From: Aquabacterium sp041909175
GTDB lineage: Bacteria > Pseudomonadota > Gammaproteobacteria > Burkholderiales > Burkholderiaceae_C
Length of the DNA stretch: 64,000 nucleotides
Assembly (NCBI RefSeq): GCF_041909175.1
Contig: NZ_JAYRDZ010000013.1
Span: 1-64,000, forward strand
Direction: 5' to 3'
In this document: piece after piece, positions 23,128-32,021 of the stretch
How positions within the stretch are numbered: position 1 is the stretch's first letter
How the letters are laid out: each line of letters opens with the position of its first letter
Notes under the pieces: generated by a model
What the model was told of the DNA's origin: nothing
Database searches by the model: none
The model's input: the letters and a program-made list of their open reading frames with translations, nothing else
Program-made: the position numbers and the translations under genes

Positions 23128-24240
23128 ATGTCTGAAATTCATTCTGTGTCCTCTATTCCCGGTGGGGGTGTGGGGGAGGGGCAACTGATCCTGGGGATCG
23201 AGTCATCCTGTGATGAAACCGGGGTGGCCTTGGTGCGGCGAGATGGTGCCGGCGTGCCTCGCCTGCTCGCACATGCGCTGCATAGTCAGATCGACATGCA
23301 CCAGGCTTATGGTGGTGTGGTGCCTGAATTGGCTTCGCGAGACCACATTCGGCGGGTGGTGCCCCTGGCTCGCCAGGTCTTGCGCGATGCCGGGTGCACC
23401 TTGCAGGCAGTGGATGTTGTGGCCTATACCCGTGGTCCCGGGCTTGCCGGGGCGCTGCTGGTGGGGGCGGGCGTGGCCTGTGCCCTTGGTACGGCGCTCG
23501 ATCGCCCATTGCTGGGTGTGCATCATCTGGAGGGGCATCTGCTGTCGCCGTTCCTGTCGACTGACCCGCCTGAATTCCCCTTTGTGGCCTTGCTGGTATC
23601 TGGCGGGCACACCCAACTGATGCGGGTCAATGGGGTGGGTGACTACGAATTGCTGGGTGAGACAGTCGATGATGCGGCCGGTGAGGCCTTTGACAAATCG
23701 GCCAAACTCATGGGGTTGCCATACCCCGGTGGTCCGCACCTGTCTCGACTGGCTCAGACAGGCAACCCGGGCGCTTTTGAATTGCCGCGTCCGATGCTGC
23801 ACAGCGGTAACCTCGATTTTTCGTTTGCCGGTCTGAAAACGGCTGTACGCACACATCTGGTGCGTCAGGGTTGGCTTGATCGAGAAGATTTGCTGCTCAG
23901 CGACGAGGCGCGGCCGGTCCTGGCTGATCTGGCAGCGTCTACACAGGCCGCCATTGTGGAGGTGTTGGTCAAGAAAACGCTGGCAGCGCTCAAGCAAACG
24001 GGGCTCAAGCGTGTGGTGGTGGCTGGCGGCGTGGGGGCGAATCAGGCCTTGCGTGCCCAACTCGACGAGGCTTGCCGGCGGCGTGGCATCAGGGTGCACT
24101 ATCCCGAATTGCACTTGTGCACCGATAACGGCGCCATGATTGCGCTGGCAGCAGCCATGCGCTTGCAGGCGGGCAAGGCCGAGTTGACCCGCGAGCCGGT
24201 GTTCGATGTGCGCCCGCGATGGGATTTGTCCGCTATCTGA
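23128..24240 (+). CDS. tsaD: tRNA N6-threonylcarbamoyladenosine synthase catalytic subunit
   Basis: This 370-residue ASKHA-fold enzyme transfers the threonylcarbamoyl group to A37 of ANN-decoding tRNAs, with TsaB, TsaC and TsaE. The N-terminal ILGIESSCDETGVAL and the metal-binding HHLEGH (near residue 132) are present, as is VVVAGGVGANQALR. The first 18 residues are Gly/Ser-rich and precede the fold, so the true start may be a little downstream. The promoter of rpsO begins inside its last codons. Confidence 0.95.
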   Translation: MSEIHSVSSIPGGGVGEGQLILGIESSCDETGVALVRRDGAGVPRLLAHALHSQIDMHQAYGGVVPELASRDHIRRVVPLARQVLRDAGCTLQAVDVVAYTRGPGLAGALLVGAGVACALGTALDRPLLGVHHLEGHLLSPFLSTDPPEFPFVALLVSGGHTQLMRVNGVGDYELLGETVDDAAGEAFDKSAKLMGLPYPGGPHLSRLAQTGNPGAFELPRPMLHSGNLDFSFAGLKTAVRTHLVRQGWLDREDLLLSDEARPVLADLAASTQAAIVEVLVKKTLAALKQTGLKRVVVAGGVGANQALRAQLDEACRRRGIRVHYPELHLCTDNGAMIALAAAMRLQAGKAELTREPVFDVRPRWDLSAI

Positions 24241-24254
24241 GTTGCTGCTATACT
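24226..24254 (+). promoter_or_regulatory. Sigma-70 promoter upstream of rpsO
   Basis: TTGTCC (24226-24231) and TATACT (24249-24254) are separated by 17 bases. The site overlaps the end of tsaD and leaves a leader of about 130 bases before rpsO. Confidence 0.6.
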
Positions 24255-24392
24255 GTGCGGCTACCTTGAATGGCTGAAACCATTTGGGGTGTTCGCACGG
24301 CCCAGGTTGGTTTCACCGGGTGCCGCAAGTTCAACGCAGAAACCGCCAGGCCTTGCTGCCTGAGGTCTGCATCTGTTTTTCAGGAAACACTC

Positions 24393-24662
24393 ATGTCCGT
24401 CGCAGACATCAACACCGCCGAGATCATCAAGGCCAACGCACGTGGCCAAAACGACACCGGCTCTCCAGAAGTGCAAGTGGCCCTGCTGACCGCTCGCATC
24501 AACGAACTGACACCCCACTTCAAGGCCAACAAGAAGGACCACCACGGTCGTCGCGGCCTGCTGCGCATGGTGAGCCGTCGCCGTAAGCTGCTGGACTACC
24601 TCAAGTCCAAGGACGCTGACCGCTACGTGGCACTGATCCAGAAGCTGGGCCTGCGTAAGTAA
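24393..24662 (+). CDS. rpsO: 30S ribosomal protein S15
   Basis: This 89-residue primary 16S rRNA-binding protein of the small subunit is of normal family length. Characteristic segments are GSPEVQVALLTARI, HHGRRGLLRMVSRRRKLLDY and ALIQKLGLRK. CAGGAAA lies about 8 bases before ATG 24393. The leader of about 130 bases could allow the feedback control known for rpsO, but I did not establish a pseudoknot. It is followed by a terminator and then pnp, the conserved rpsO-pnp order. Confidence 0.97.
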   Translation: MSVADINTAEIIKANARGQNDTGSPEVQVALLTARINELTPHFKANKKDHHGRRGLLRMVSRRRKLLDYLKSKDADRYVALIQKLGLRK

Positions 24663-24678
24663 GCACCCCATGACGACA

Positions 24679-24720
24679 AAAAGCCTGTCTGGACGCCTCC
24701 AGCACAGGCTTTTTGTTTTT
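24679..24720 (+). terminator. Intrinsic terminator between rpsO and pnp
   Basis: AAAAAGCCTGT pairs with ACAGGCTTTTT, with an inner CTGGA/TCCAG pair and a T-rich tail. The arrangement suggests partial uncoupling of rpsO from pnp. Confidence 0.92.
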
Positions 24721-24860
24721 TGACGCCGACCACTCGACTCAAGCGACCGCTGTGTCATTCCAACGAGGTTGCCCTCAGGCTCGCTGGAATGGCATCGCGA
24801 AATGAGTGACGGCACCACAAGGCGAACTGCTCGCCGACCAATGAAACGGAGATCATTTCC

Positions 24861-27140
24861 ATGACCATGTTCAACAAAGTCACCAAGACCTTCCAATGGG
24901 GTCAACACACCGTCAAGATGGAAACGGGCGAAGTGGCCCGTCAGGCCACGGGTGCTGTGGTGGTCGACATCGAAGGCACCGTGGTGCTGGCCACCGTCGT
25001 GTGCGCCAAGAACGCCAAGCCCGGCCAGGATTTCTTCCCCCTGACCGTTGACTACCTTGAAAAGACCTATGCCGCCGGCAAGATCCCTGGTAGCTTCTTC
25101 AAGCGTGAAGCCAAGCCATCCGAGCTGGAAACCCTGACCTCGCGTCTGATCGACCGTCCGATTCGCCCGCTGTTCCCTGAAGGTTTCTACAACGAAGTCC
25201 AGGTGGTGATCCACGTGGTGTCGCTGAACCCTGAAGTGTCGGCCGACATCGCTGCCATGATCGCTACCAGCGCTGCGCTGTCGATCTCGGGTATCCCGTT
25301 CAACGGCCCGATTGGCGCCGCTCGTGTGGCCTATATCAACGGTGAATACGTGCTCAACCCGAGCCCGGCTCAGCTGACTCAGTCGAAGCTGGACCTGGTG
25401 GTGGCTGGTACCGAGGCCGCTGTGCTGATGGTGGAATCGGAAGCCGATCAGCTGTCTGAAGATGTCATGCTGGGCGCCGTGGTGTTCGGTCACGACCAGG
25501 GTAAGGTGGCCATCGAAGCCATTCACGAGTTTGTGCGTGAAGGCGGCAAGCCGGCCTGGGAATGGCAAGCGCCCGCCAAGGACGAAGCTTTCATTGGCAA
25601 GGTCACTGCACTGGCTGAAGAGGCCCTGCGCGCCGCTTATCAGATCCGCTCCAAGCAAGCCCGTACCCAGGCTTGTCGCGAAGCTTACGCTGCCGCGAAG
25701 GCTGCCCTGAAGGCCGAAGGCATCGAATTCGATGACGTCAAGGTTGACGGTCTGCTGTTCGAAGTCGAAGCCCGCATCGTTCGCAACCAGATTCTGTCTG
25801 GCGAACCCCGTATCGACGGTCGCGATACCCGCACCGTGCGCCCCATCGAAATCCGTACCGGCGTGCTGCCGCGTGTGCACGGCTCGGCCTTGTTCACCCG
25901 TGGCGAAACCCAGGCACTGGTCGTGGCCACGCTGGGCACCGAGCAAGACGCTCAACGTATCGATGCGCTGGCTGGTGAATACCAGGATCGCTTCCTGTTC
26001 CACTACAACATGCCTCCGTTCGCCACCGGCGAAACCGGCCGCGTGGGTTCGCCCAAGCGTCGCGAAATCGGCCACGGCCGTCTGGCCAAGCGTGCGCTGG
26101 TGCCGCTGCTGCCCCCGAAGGAAGACTTCGCCTATACCGTGCGTGTTGTGTCGGAAATCACCGAGTCCAACGGTTCGTCCTCCATGGCTTCCGTCTGCGG
26201 TGGCTGCCTGGCGTTGATGGATGCCGGCGTGCCCATGAAGGCACACGTGGCGGGTATCGCCATGGGTCTGATCAAGGAAGGCAACAAGTTCGCTGTGCTG
26301 ACCGACATCCTGGGTGATGAAGATCACCTGGGTGACATGGACTTCAAGGTGGCTGGTACCACCTCCGGTGTGACTGCTCTGCAGATGGACATCAAGATCC
26401 AGGGCATCACCAAGGAAATCATGCAAGTGGCTTTGGCTCAGGCCAAGGAAGCTCGCTTGCACATCCTGGGCAAGATGACCGAAGCCATGGCTGGTGCCAA
26501 CACCGAGGTGTCCGAGTTCGCACCTCGCCTGTACACCATCAAGATCAACCCCGAGAAGATCCGTGACGTGATCGGCAAGGGCGGCGCCACCATCCGTGGC
26601 CTGTGCGAGGAAACCGGTTGCCAGATCAACATCGCCGAAGATGGTGTCATCACCATCGCTTCGACCGATGCGGCCAAGGCTGACATCGCTATCAAGCGCA
26701 TCAACGAAATCACCGCTGAGGTCGAAATCGGTGCTGTCTATGAAGGCGCCGTGACCAAGCTGTTCGACTTCGGTGCCTTGGTGAACCTGCTGCCAGGCAA
26801 GGATGGTCTGCTGCACATCAGCCAGATTGCCCACGAGCGCGTCGAGAAGGTGTCGGACTATCTGCATGAAGGCCAGATCGTCAAGGTCAAGGTGCTCGAG
26901 ACCGACGAAAAGGGCCGCGTGAAGCTGTCCATGAAGGCTCTGCTGGAGCGCCCTGAGGGTATGCCTGAAGAGCAGCCTCGCGAGCGCCGTGAGCGTAGCG
27001 ACCGCGGTGACCGTGGTGACCGCCGCGATCGTGGTGACCGTGGCGAGCGCCGTGAGCGCGCCCCCCGTGCAGAGCAACCTGCAGGTGATGTGGCCGAAGG
27101 CGCTGCTGAAGGCCACTCCCAGCAACAGCAGCAACAGTGA
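24861..27140 (+). CDS. pnp: Polyribonucleotide nucleotidyltransferase (PNPase)
   Basis: This 759-residue 3'-5' phosphorolytic exoribonuclease is a trimeric core of the RNA degradosome. It has two RNase PH-like domains, a KH domain (INPEKIRDVIGKGGATIRGL near residue 560), and an S1 domain (GAVYEGAVTKLFDFGALVNL near residue 630). It ends with an atypical tail rich in R-x-R and RGD-like repeats (RGDRGDRRDRGDRGERRERA), followed by six glutamines. GGAGAT precedes ATG 24861; ATG 24867 is an alternative. The stop overlaps or abuts tpiA. Confidence 0.97.
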   Translation: MTMFNKVTKTFQWGQHTVKMETGEVARQATGAVVVDIEGTVVLATVVCAKNAKPGQDFFPLTVDYLEKTYAAGKIPGSFFKREAKPSELETLTSRLIDRPIRPLFPEGFYNEVQVVIHVVSLNPEVSADIAAMIATSAALSISGIPFNGPIGAARVAYINGEYVLNPSPAQLTQSKLDLVVAGTEAAVLMVESEADQLSEDVMLGAVVFGHDQGKVAIEAIHEFVREGGKPAWEWQAPAKDEAFIGKVTALAEEALRAAYQIRSKQARTQACREAYAAAKAALKAEGIEFDDVKVDGLLFEVEARIVRNQILSGEPRIDGRDTRTVRPIEIRTGVLPRVHGSALFTRGETQALVVATLGTEQDAQRIDALAGEYQDRFLFHYNMPPFATGETGRVGSPKRREIGHGRLAKRALVPLLPPKEDFAYTVRVVSEITESNGSSSMASVCGGCLALMDAGVPMKAHVAGIAMGLIKEGNKFAVLTDILGDEDHLGDMDFKVAGTTSGVTALQMDIKIQGITKEIMQVALAQAKEARLHILGKMTEAMAGANTEVSEFAPRLYTIKINPEKIRDVIGKGGATIRGLCEETGCQINIAEDGVITIASTDAAKADIAIKRINEITAEVEIGAVYEGAVTKLFDFGALVNLLPGKDGLLHISQIAHERVEKVSDYLHEGQIVKVKVLETDEKGRVKLSMKALLERPEGMPEEQPRERRERSDRGDRGDRRDRGDRGERRERAPRAEQPAGDVAEGAAEGHSQQQQQQ

Positions 27141-27148
27141 TTGCGGTC

Positions 27149-27895
27149 ATGAAGAAGCTGGTTGTTGGTAACTGGAAGCTGCATGGCAGCCGTGCGTTCA
27201 ACGCCGAGTTGATCCAGGGGCTGCTGGCGGCTGATCTGGCTGCCACGGCACCCCGTGCCGACGTGGCGGTGTGCCCGCCTTTCGTCTACCTCGGTGAAGT
27301 GGTGTCTGCCTTGAGTGGCAGCGCCATCGGTGTGGGGTCGCAAGACGTGTCTGCGCAAGCGCAGGGTGCGTTCACCGGTGAGGTGGCCGCGCCCATGGTG
27401 CGTGAGTTGGGTGCGCGTTACGCGATCGTTGGGCACTCCGAGCGACGTTCCTACCATGGTGAAACCGATCAGGTGGTGGCTGACAAGGCCAAGGCGGCCC
27501 TGGCTGCTGGCCTTATTCCCATCGTTTGTGTGGGTGAAACCCTGGCTGAGCGCGAGTCGGGGTCTACCGAAGCAGTGGTGGGGCGTCAGCTGAAGGCGGT
27601 CATTGACTTGCTGGGTGCGCAGTTGGTCGACATCGTTGTGGCGTACGAGCCTGTGTGGGCTATCGGCACCGGCAAGACGGCTTCCCCTGAGCAGGCTCAG
27701 GCCGTGCATGCATTCTTGCGTGCACAACTGGTGTCTGCGCAGGCGGCTGCGGCGGGTGTGCCGTTGCTCTATGGCGGCAGCGTCAAGCCCGATAATGCAG
27801 CCCAACTGTTTGCGCAAGCAGATATCAACGGCGGCTTGATTGGTGGTGCCGCACTGAAGGCGGCAGATTTTGTCGCCATTGCCCGCGCGGCCTGA
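27149..27895 (+). CDS. tpiA: Triosephosphate isomerase
   Basis: This 248-residue TIM-barrel enzyme interconverts dihydroxyacetone phosphate and glyceraldehyde 3-phosphate. Catalytic motifs are VGNWKLHG (lysine near residue 11), IVGHSERR (histidine) and AYEPVWAIGTGK (glutamate). ATG 27149 gives a normal N-terminus; an upstream GTG at 27137 overlaps the pnp stop and neither has a clear ribosome binding site, so translation may be coupled to pnp. It is followed 33 bases later by secG. Confidence 0.96.
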   Translation: MKKLVVGNWKLHGSRAFNAELIQGLLAADLAATAPRADVAVCPPFVYLGEVVSALSGSAIGVGSQDVSAQAQGAFTGEVAAPMVRELGARYAIVGHSERRSYHGETDQVVADKAKAALAAGLIPIVCVGETLAERESGSTEAVVGRQLKAVIDLLGAQLVDIVVAYEPVWAIGTGKTASPEQAQAVHAFLRAQLVSAQAAAAGVPLLYGGSVKPDNAAQLFAQADINGGLIGGAALKAADFVAIARAA

Positions 27896-27928
27896 TCGCG
27901 CGGTCTGGTTCTTGAGGAGTTTGGACGA

Positions 27929-28306
27929 ATGCAAGTCTTGTTGACGCTGGTTCAGGTGCTGCAGGTTCTGTCGGCCCTGGCCATGATCGGTCTGGTGCTG
28001 GTGCAGCACGGCAAGGGGGCCGACATGGGTGCCTCTTTTGGTAGCGGTGCTTCCGGTAGCCTGTTTGGTGCCACGGGCAGTGCGAATTTCCTGTCGCGTT
28101 CCACGGCTGTGGCTGCGACGGTTTTCTTCCTGTGCACCCTGGGTCTGGCCTACGCCGGCAACTACCGCGGTGCCGCACAGGCGGATCAGCCTTCCGTGTT
28201 TGATCAGGCTGCCAGTGCGGCTGCCGAGTCTGCCTCTGTGGCCGCGTCGGCTGCCGTGGTGCCGGCTCAGCCGGCGTCGGGTTCGGCCCTGATTCCGACG
28301 AAGTGA
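27929..28306 (+). CDS. secG: Protein translocase subunit SecG
   Basis: This 125-residue inner-membrane subunit of the SecYEG translocon has two transmembrane segments, near residues 3-25 and 55-72. The loop between them carries the SecG signature (LVQHGKGADMGASFGSGAS). The Ala/Ser-rich C-terminal tail of about 45 residues is longer than in E. coli, as is common in betaproteobacteria. TTGAGGAG precedes ATG 27929. It ends the tpiA-secG unit before a terminator. Confidence 0.95.
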   Translation: MQVLLTLVQVLQVLSALAMIGLVLVQHGKGADMGASFGSGASGSLFGATGSANFLSRSTAVAATVFFLCTLGLAYAGNYRGAAQADQPSVFDQAASAAAESASVAASAAVVPAQPASGSALIPTK

Positions 28307-28315
28307 TGCTGGCAG

Positions 28316-28347
28316 GTGAGGGCGTTTCGCCCTCACTGTTGGTTTTT
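28316..28347 (+). terminator. Intrinsic terminator after secG
   Basis: GTGAGGGCG pairs with CGCCCTCAC around a TTT loop (28316-28336), followed by a T-rich tail interrupted by G. Confidence 0.85.
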
Positions 28348-28449
28348 GCTTTGGTCTGTATCAAACAGTTTGGTTTTTCAGGTTAGAATTCAAGTCTTCG
28401 GTGAGCAAGCCTCAAGCAAGCCGAAGTTGAAGTGGACAATGTGGTCCAT

Positions 28450-28534
28450 GCCGACGTGGTGAAATTGGTAGACACGCTATCTTGAGGGGGTAGTGGCGAA
28501 AGCTGTGCGAGTTCGAGTCTCGCCGTCGGCACCA
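28450..28534 (+). tRNA. tRNA-Leu (anticodon GAG)
   Basis: An 85-base cloverleaf with encoded CCA. The acceptor GCCGACG (28450-28456) pairs with CGTCGGC (28524-28530). The anticodon stem CTATC/GGTAG encloses the loop TTGAGGG with anticodon GAG. A long variable arm (type II tRNA) and the GTTCGAGTC T-arm are present. Confidence 0.96.
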
Positions 28535-28660
28535 ATAAGAATGTTTGTGATCACACAGCCCACCTATGACCAGCCTGGCTTCTTTTTCTCTGGTTAAGGA
28601 AGTTTCGAAGCTGGTCAAGGGCCTGGCCCATGGGGGCGTTGTGTGAAAACCTAAGGTGAG

Positions 28661-28695
28661 CGCGTCTGAGTTTTCAACTCAACGCGCTTTTTGCT
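28661..28695 (+). terminator. Intrinsic terminator between tRNA-Leu and nuoA
   Basis: AGCGCGT pairs with ACGCGCT, and the inner TGAGTT pairs with AACTCA, followed by five T. It lies about 125 bases past the tRNA and 50 bases before nuoA. Confidence 0.88.
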
Positions 28696-28746
28696 TTCTG
28701 AGTGTGTTTCAATCACGCCGTTTGTCCTGAGTGAGAACTGCCGGTC

Positions 28747-29109
28747 ATGATGAATCTTGAAAACTACCTGCCTGTCATCCTGTTCATCCTGGTGGGCGTG
28801 GGTGTCGGCGTTGCACCCCAGTTGCTCGGCTTTCTGTTGGGCCCCCGTCGTCCTGACGCGGAAAAGAACTCTCCCTATGAGTGCGGCTTCGAGGCATTTG
28901 AAGATGCCCGCATGAAGTTCGACGTGCGCTACTACCTGGTAGCCATTCTGTTCATCCTGTTCGACCTGGAAATCGCCTTCCTGTTCCCCTGGGCTGTGGC
29001 CCTGAAGGAGGTGGGTGTGGTTGGTTTCGCCGCGGTCATGCTGTTCCTGGGCATTCTGGTCGTGGGCTTCGCCTACGAATGGAAGAAGGGTGCCCTGGAT
29101 TGGGAATGA
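28747..29109 (+). CDS. nuoA: NADH-quinone oxidoreductase subunit A
   Basis: This 120-residue membrane-arm subunit of complex I has three hydrophobic segments, near residues 5-28, 60-80 and 90-110. The conserved ECGFEAFEDARMKFDVRYY segment precedes the second. It is the first gene of a 14-gene nuo operon running to 43264; all spacings are short. ATG 28747 and the adjacent ATG 28750 are equivalent. Confidence 0.96.
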   Translation: MMNLENYLPVILFILVGVGVGVAPQLLGFLLGPRRPDAEKNSPYECGFEAFEDARMKFDVRYYLVAILFILFDLEIAFLFPWAVALKEVGVVGFAAVMLFLGILVVGFAYEWKKGALDWE

Positions 29110-29146
29110 CGCTGGGCGACACAGACATCTGAAGAGGAAGCAATTT

Positions 29147-29623
29147 ATGGGTATCGAAGGCGTCTTCAAAGAGGGCTTCATCACCACCACGGCCGATTCG
29201 CTCATCAACTGGTCCAAGACCGGTTCGTTGTGGCCGATGACGTTTGGTTTGGCGTGCTGCGCGGTTGAAATGATGCATGCGGGCGCAGCCCGTTACGACA
29301 TCGACCGTTTTGGTATGTTGTTCCGCCCCAGTCCCCGCCAGTCCGATCTGATGATCGTGGCCGGCACGCTGTGCAACAAGATGGCTCCGGCACTGCGCAA
29401 GGTGTATGACCAGATGGCCGAGCCCCGCTGGGTGTTGTCCATGGGTTCCTGCGCCAACGGTGGGGGCTACTACCACTACAGCTATTCGGTGGTGCGTGGT
29501 TGCGACCGCATCGTGCCGGTGGACGTTTATGTTCCTGGCTGCCCTCCTACCGCTGAGGCGCTGCTGTACGGCATCCTGCAACTGCAGGCCAAGATCCGCC
29601 GTGAATACACCATTGCCCGCTGA
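29147..29623 (+). CDS. nuoB: NADH-quinone oxidoreductase subunit B
   Basis: This 158-residue subunit carries the terminal [4Fe-4S] cluster N2 next to the quinone site. Ligands are visible as C37-C38 (GLACCAVEMM), C102 (MGSCANGGG) and C132 (VPGCPP). The start ATG 29147 is preferred, with AGAGGAAG just upstream; an in-frame extension to 29015 overlaps nuoA. Confidence 0.97.
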   Translation: MGIEGVFKEGFITTTADSLINWSKTGSLWPMTFGLACCAVEMMHAGAARYDIDRFGMLFRPSPRQSDLMIVAGTLCNKMAPALRKVYDQMAEPRWVLSMGSCANGGGYYHYSYSVVRGCDRIVPVDVYVPGCPPTAEALLYGILQLQAKIRREYTIAR

Positions 29624-29638
29624 TCAGGAAACGTGCTC

Positions 29639-30250
29639 ATGAGCCAGAAACTCGCCATCCTGCAAGCTGCCCTGCAAAACGTGCTGGGCGACAAGGTCAA
29701 GCGCCTGGATAACGTCAAGGGTGAGCTCACCCTGACGGTCTCGGCTGCCGACTATGCTGCCGTGTGCCTCACCCTGCGCGATCACGAAGACCTGCGTTTT
29801 GAGCAGTTGATCGACCTGTGCGGCATGGATTACTCCACCTACAAGGACGGCGCAGCCAGCATCTACGCCGAAGGCCCCCGGTTCTGTGTCGTCAGCCATC
29901 TGCTGTCGGTGACGAAGAACTGGCGCCTGCGTGTGAAGGTGTTTGCGCCTAACGACGACCTGCCTGTGGTCGCGTCGGTCAGCGACATCTGGAATGCTGC
30001 CAACTGGTACGAGCGCGAAGCGTTCGACCTGTACGGCATCATTTTCGATGGTCACGTCGATCTGCGCCGCATCCTGACCGACTACGGTTTCATCGGTCAC
30101 CCGTTCCGCAAGGACTTCCCGACGACGGGCTATGTCGAAATGCGGTACGACGAGACGCAAAAGCGTGTCATCTATCAGCCGGTCACGGTCGAAACCCGCG
30201 AAATCACCCCGCGCGTCATCCGCGAAGACAACTACGGCGGTCTGCACTGA
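29639..30250 (+). CDS. nuoC: NADH-quinone oxidoreductase subunit C
   Basis: This 203-residue hydrophilic connecting subunit of complex I (30-kDa subunit family) has the signature WYEREAFDLYGIIFDGHVDL and the C-terminal RKDFPTTGYVE segment. It is encoded separately from nuoD, unlike the fused NuoCD of E. coli. ATG 29639 is used, with AGGA upstream; a GTG at 29633 is an alternative. Confidence 0.96.
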   Translation: MSQKLAILQAALQNVLGDKVKRLDNVKGELTLTVSAADYAAVCLTLRDHEDLRFEQLIDLCGMDYSTYKDGAASIYAEGPRFCVVSHLLSVTKNWRLRVKVFAPNDDLPVVASVSDIWNAANWYEREAFDLYGIIFDGHVDLRRILTDYGFIGHPFRKDFPTTGYVEMRYDETQKRVIYQPVTVETREITPRVIREDNYGGLH

Positions 30251-30259
30251 GTACGAGTC

Positions 30260-31513
30260 ATGGCTGAAATCAAAAACTACACCCTGAACTTTGGTCCGCA
30301 GCACCCTGCCGCTCACGGCGTGCTGCGTCTGGTGCTGGAACTCGACGGTGAAGTGATCGAGCGGGCTGACCCGCACATCGGTTTGCTGCACCGTGCCACC
30401 GAGAAGCTGGCGGAGTCCAAGACCTTCATCCAGTCGCTGCCCTACATGGACCGTCTCGACTATGTGTCGATGATGGCCAACGAGCACGCTTACTGTCTGG
30501 CTGTGGAACGGCTGCTAGGCATCGAAGTGCCTGTGCGTGCGCAGTACATCCGCGTGATGTTTGCCGAAATCACCCGGGTGCTGAACCACTTGCTGTGGCT
30601 GGGCTGTCACGGCCTGGATTGCGGTGCGATGAACATCCTCATCTACTGCTTCCGCGAGCGTGAAGACCTGTTCGACCTGTACGAGGCTGTGTCGGGTGCC
30701 CGCATGCACGCGGCTTACTTCCGTCCGGGTGGCGTCTACCGCGATCTGCCGGACACCATGCCGCAGTACAAGGTCAGCAAGATCAAGAATGCCAAGACCA
30801 TCGCGAAGCTCAATGAGAACCGTCAAGGTTCCATGTTGGACTTCATCGATGACTTCACGCAGCGTTTCCCCAAGCTGGTCGATGAGTACGAAACCCTGCT
30901 GACCGACAACCGTATCTGGAAGCAGCGTACCGTTGGCATCGGCGTGGTGTCGCCCGAGCGCGCCCTGCAAATGGGCTTCACCGGCGCCATGCTGCGTGGC
31001 TCCGGCGTGGTCTGGGATCTGCGCAAGCACCAGCCCTACGACGTCTACGACCGTGTCGACTTCGACATCCCGCTGGGCAAGAACGGCGACTGCTACGACC
31101 GCTACCTGGTGCGTGTGGAAGAGTTGCGTCAGTCCAACCGCATCATCAAGCAGTGTGTGGACTGGCTGCGTGCCAACCCTGGTCCGGTCATCACCGACAA
31201 CCACAAGGTTGCACCGCCCTCGCGCGTCGAGATGAAGTCCTCGATGGAACAGCTGATTCACCACTTCAAACTGTTCTCGGAAGGCTTCCACGTGCCGGAA
31301 GGCGAAGCCTACGCCGCTGTGGAGCATCCGAAGGGTGAGTTCGGCATCTATCTGGCTTCGGATGGTGCCAACAAGCCATACCGCATGAAGATCCGTGCCC
31401 CGGGCTTCCCGCATCTGGCGGCCCTGGACGAAATGGCACGAGGCCACATGCTGGCCGACGCCGTGGCGATCATCGGCACGATGGACATCGTGTTCGGCGA
31501 AATTGACCGATAA
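30260..31513 (+). CDS. nuoD: NADH-quinone oxidoreductase subunit D
   Basis: This 417-residue 49-kDa subunit lines the quinone-binding cavity with NuoB. It has NFGPQHPAAHGVLRLVLEL at the N-terminus, DPHIGLLHRATEKL, and a C-terminal DIVFGEIDR. The family is related to the large subunit of [NiFe] hydrogenases, without the nickel-binding cysteines. The gap to nuoC is 9 bases. Confidence 0.97.
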   Translation: MAEIKNYTLNFGPQHPAAHGVLRLVLELDGEVIERADPHIGLLHRATEKLAESKTFIQSLPYMDRLDYVSMMANEHAYCLAVERLLGIEVPVRAQYIRVMFAEITRVLNHLLWLGCHGLDCGAMNILIYCFREREDLFDLYEAVSGARMHAAYFRPGGVYRDLPDTMPQYKVSKIKNAKTIAKLNENRQGSMLDFIDDFTQRFPKLVDEYETLLTDNRIWKQRTVGIGVVSPERALQMGFTGAMLRGSGVVWDLRKHQPYDVYDRVDFDIPLGKNGDCYDRYLVRVEELRQSNRIIKQCVDWLRANPGPVITDNHKVAPPSRVEMKSSMEQLIHHFKLFSEGFHVPEGEAYAAVEHPKGEFGIYLASDGANKPYRMKIRAPGFPHLAALDEMARGHMLADAVAIIGTMDIVFGEIDR

Positions 31514-31526
31514 GTACTGACGAACC

Positions 31527-32012
31527 ATGCTCAGCGAACAAACCAAAGCGCGCTTCGATCGCGAACTCGCCAAGTACCCGGCTGATCAGCGTCAGTCGGC
31601 CGTCATGGCTTGTCTGGCCATCATCCAGCAGGAACTTGGCTGGGTGTCGCCTGAAAGCGAACAGGAACTGGCCGACTACATCGGCATGCCTGCCATTGCA
31701 GTGCATGAAGTGGTCACCTTCTACAACATGTACAACCAGAAGCCGGTCGGCAAGTACAAGCTGAACGTCTGCACGAACCTGCCTTGTCAGTTGCGTGATG
31801 GCCAGAAGGCCTTGCAGCACCTGTGCGAGAAGCTGGGTGTGGAAGACGGTGGTACCACTGCCGATGGCCTGTTCACCGTGCAGCACTGCGAGTGCCTGGG
31901 CGCCTGCGCCGATGCACCCGTGGCTCTGGTCAACGATCGTCAGATGGTCAGCTTCATGAGCAACGACAAGCTCGACGAGCTGGTCGACGTGCTCAAGGCC
32001 CAGGCCAAGTGA
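31527..32012 (+). CDS. nuoE: NADH-quinone oxidoreductase subunit E
   Basis: This 161-residue 24-kDa subunit has a thioredoxin-like fold holding [2Fe-2S] cluster N1a. The four ligands are C82 and C87 (CTNLPC) and C123 and C127 (CLGAC). It belongs to the NADH dehydrogenase module with NuoF and NuoG. Confidence 0.97.
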   Translation: MLSEQTKARFDRELAKYPADQRQSAVMACLAIIQQELGWVSPESEQELADYIGMPAIAVHEVVTFYNMYNQKPVGKYKLNVCTNLPCQLRDGQKALQHLCEKLGVEDGGTTADGLFTVQHCECLGACADAPVALVNDRQMVSFMSNDKLDELVDVLKAQAK

Positions 32013-32021
32013 GGTAAACAG

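Noticed and set aside
26985..27065. Short repeats resembling a CRISPR array
   Set aside because: They are in-frame codon repeats in the PNPase tail, with no spacers or regular repeat-spacer units.
24261..27134. 957-codon open frame on the minus strand opposite rpsO-pnp
   Set aside because: The plus strand encodes full-length S15 and PNPase with all domains. The antisense translation is His/Gln/Gly-rich with no family match, the usual shadow of GC-rich codons.
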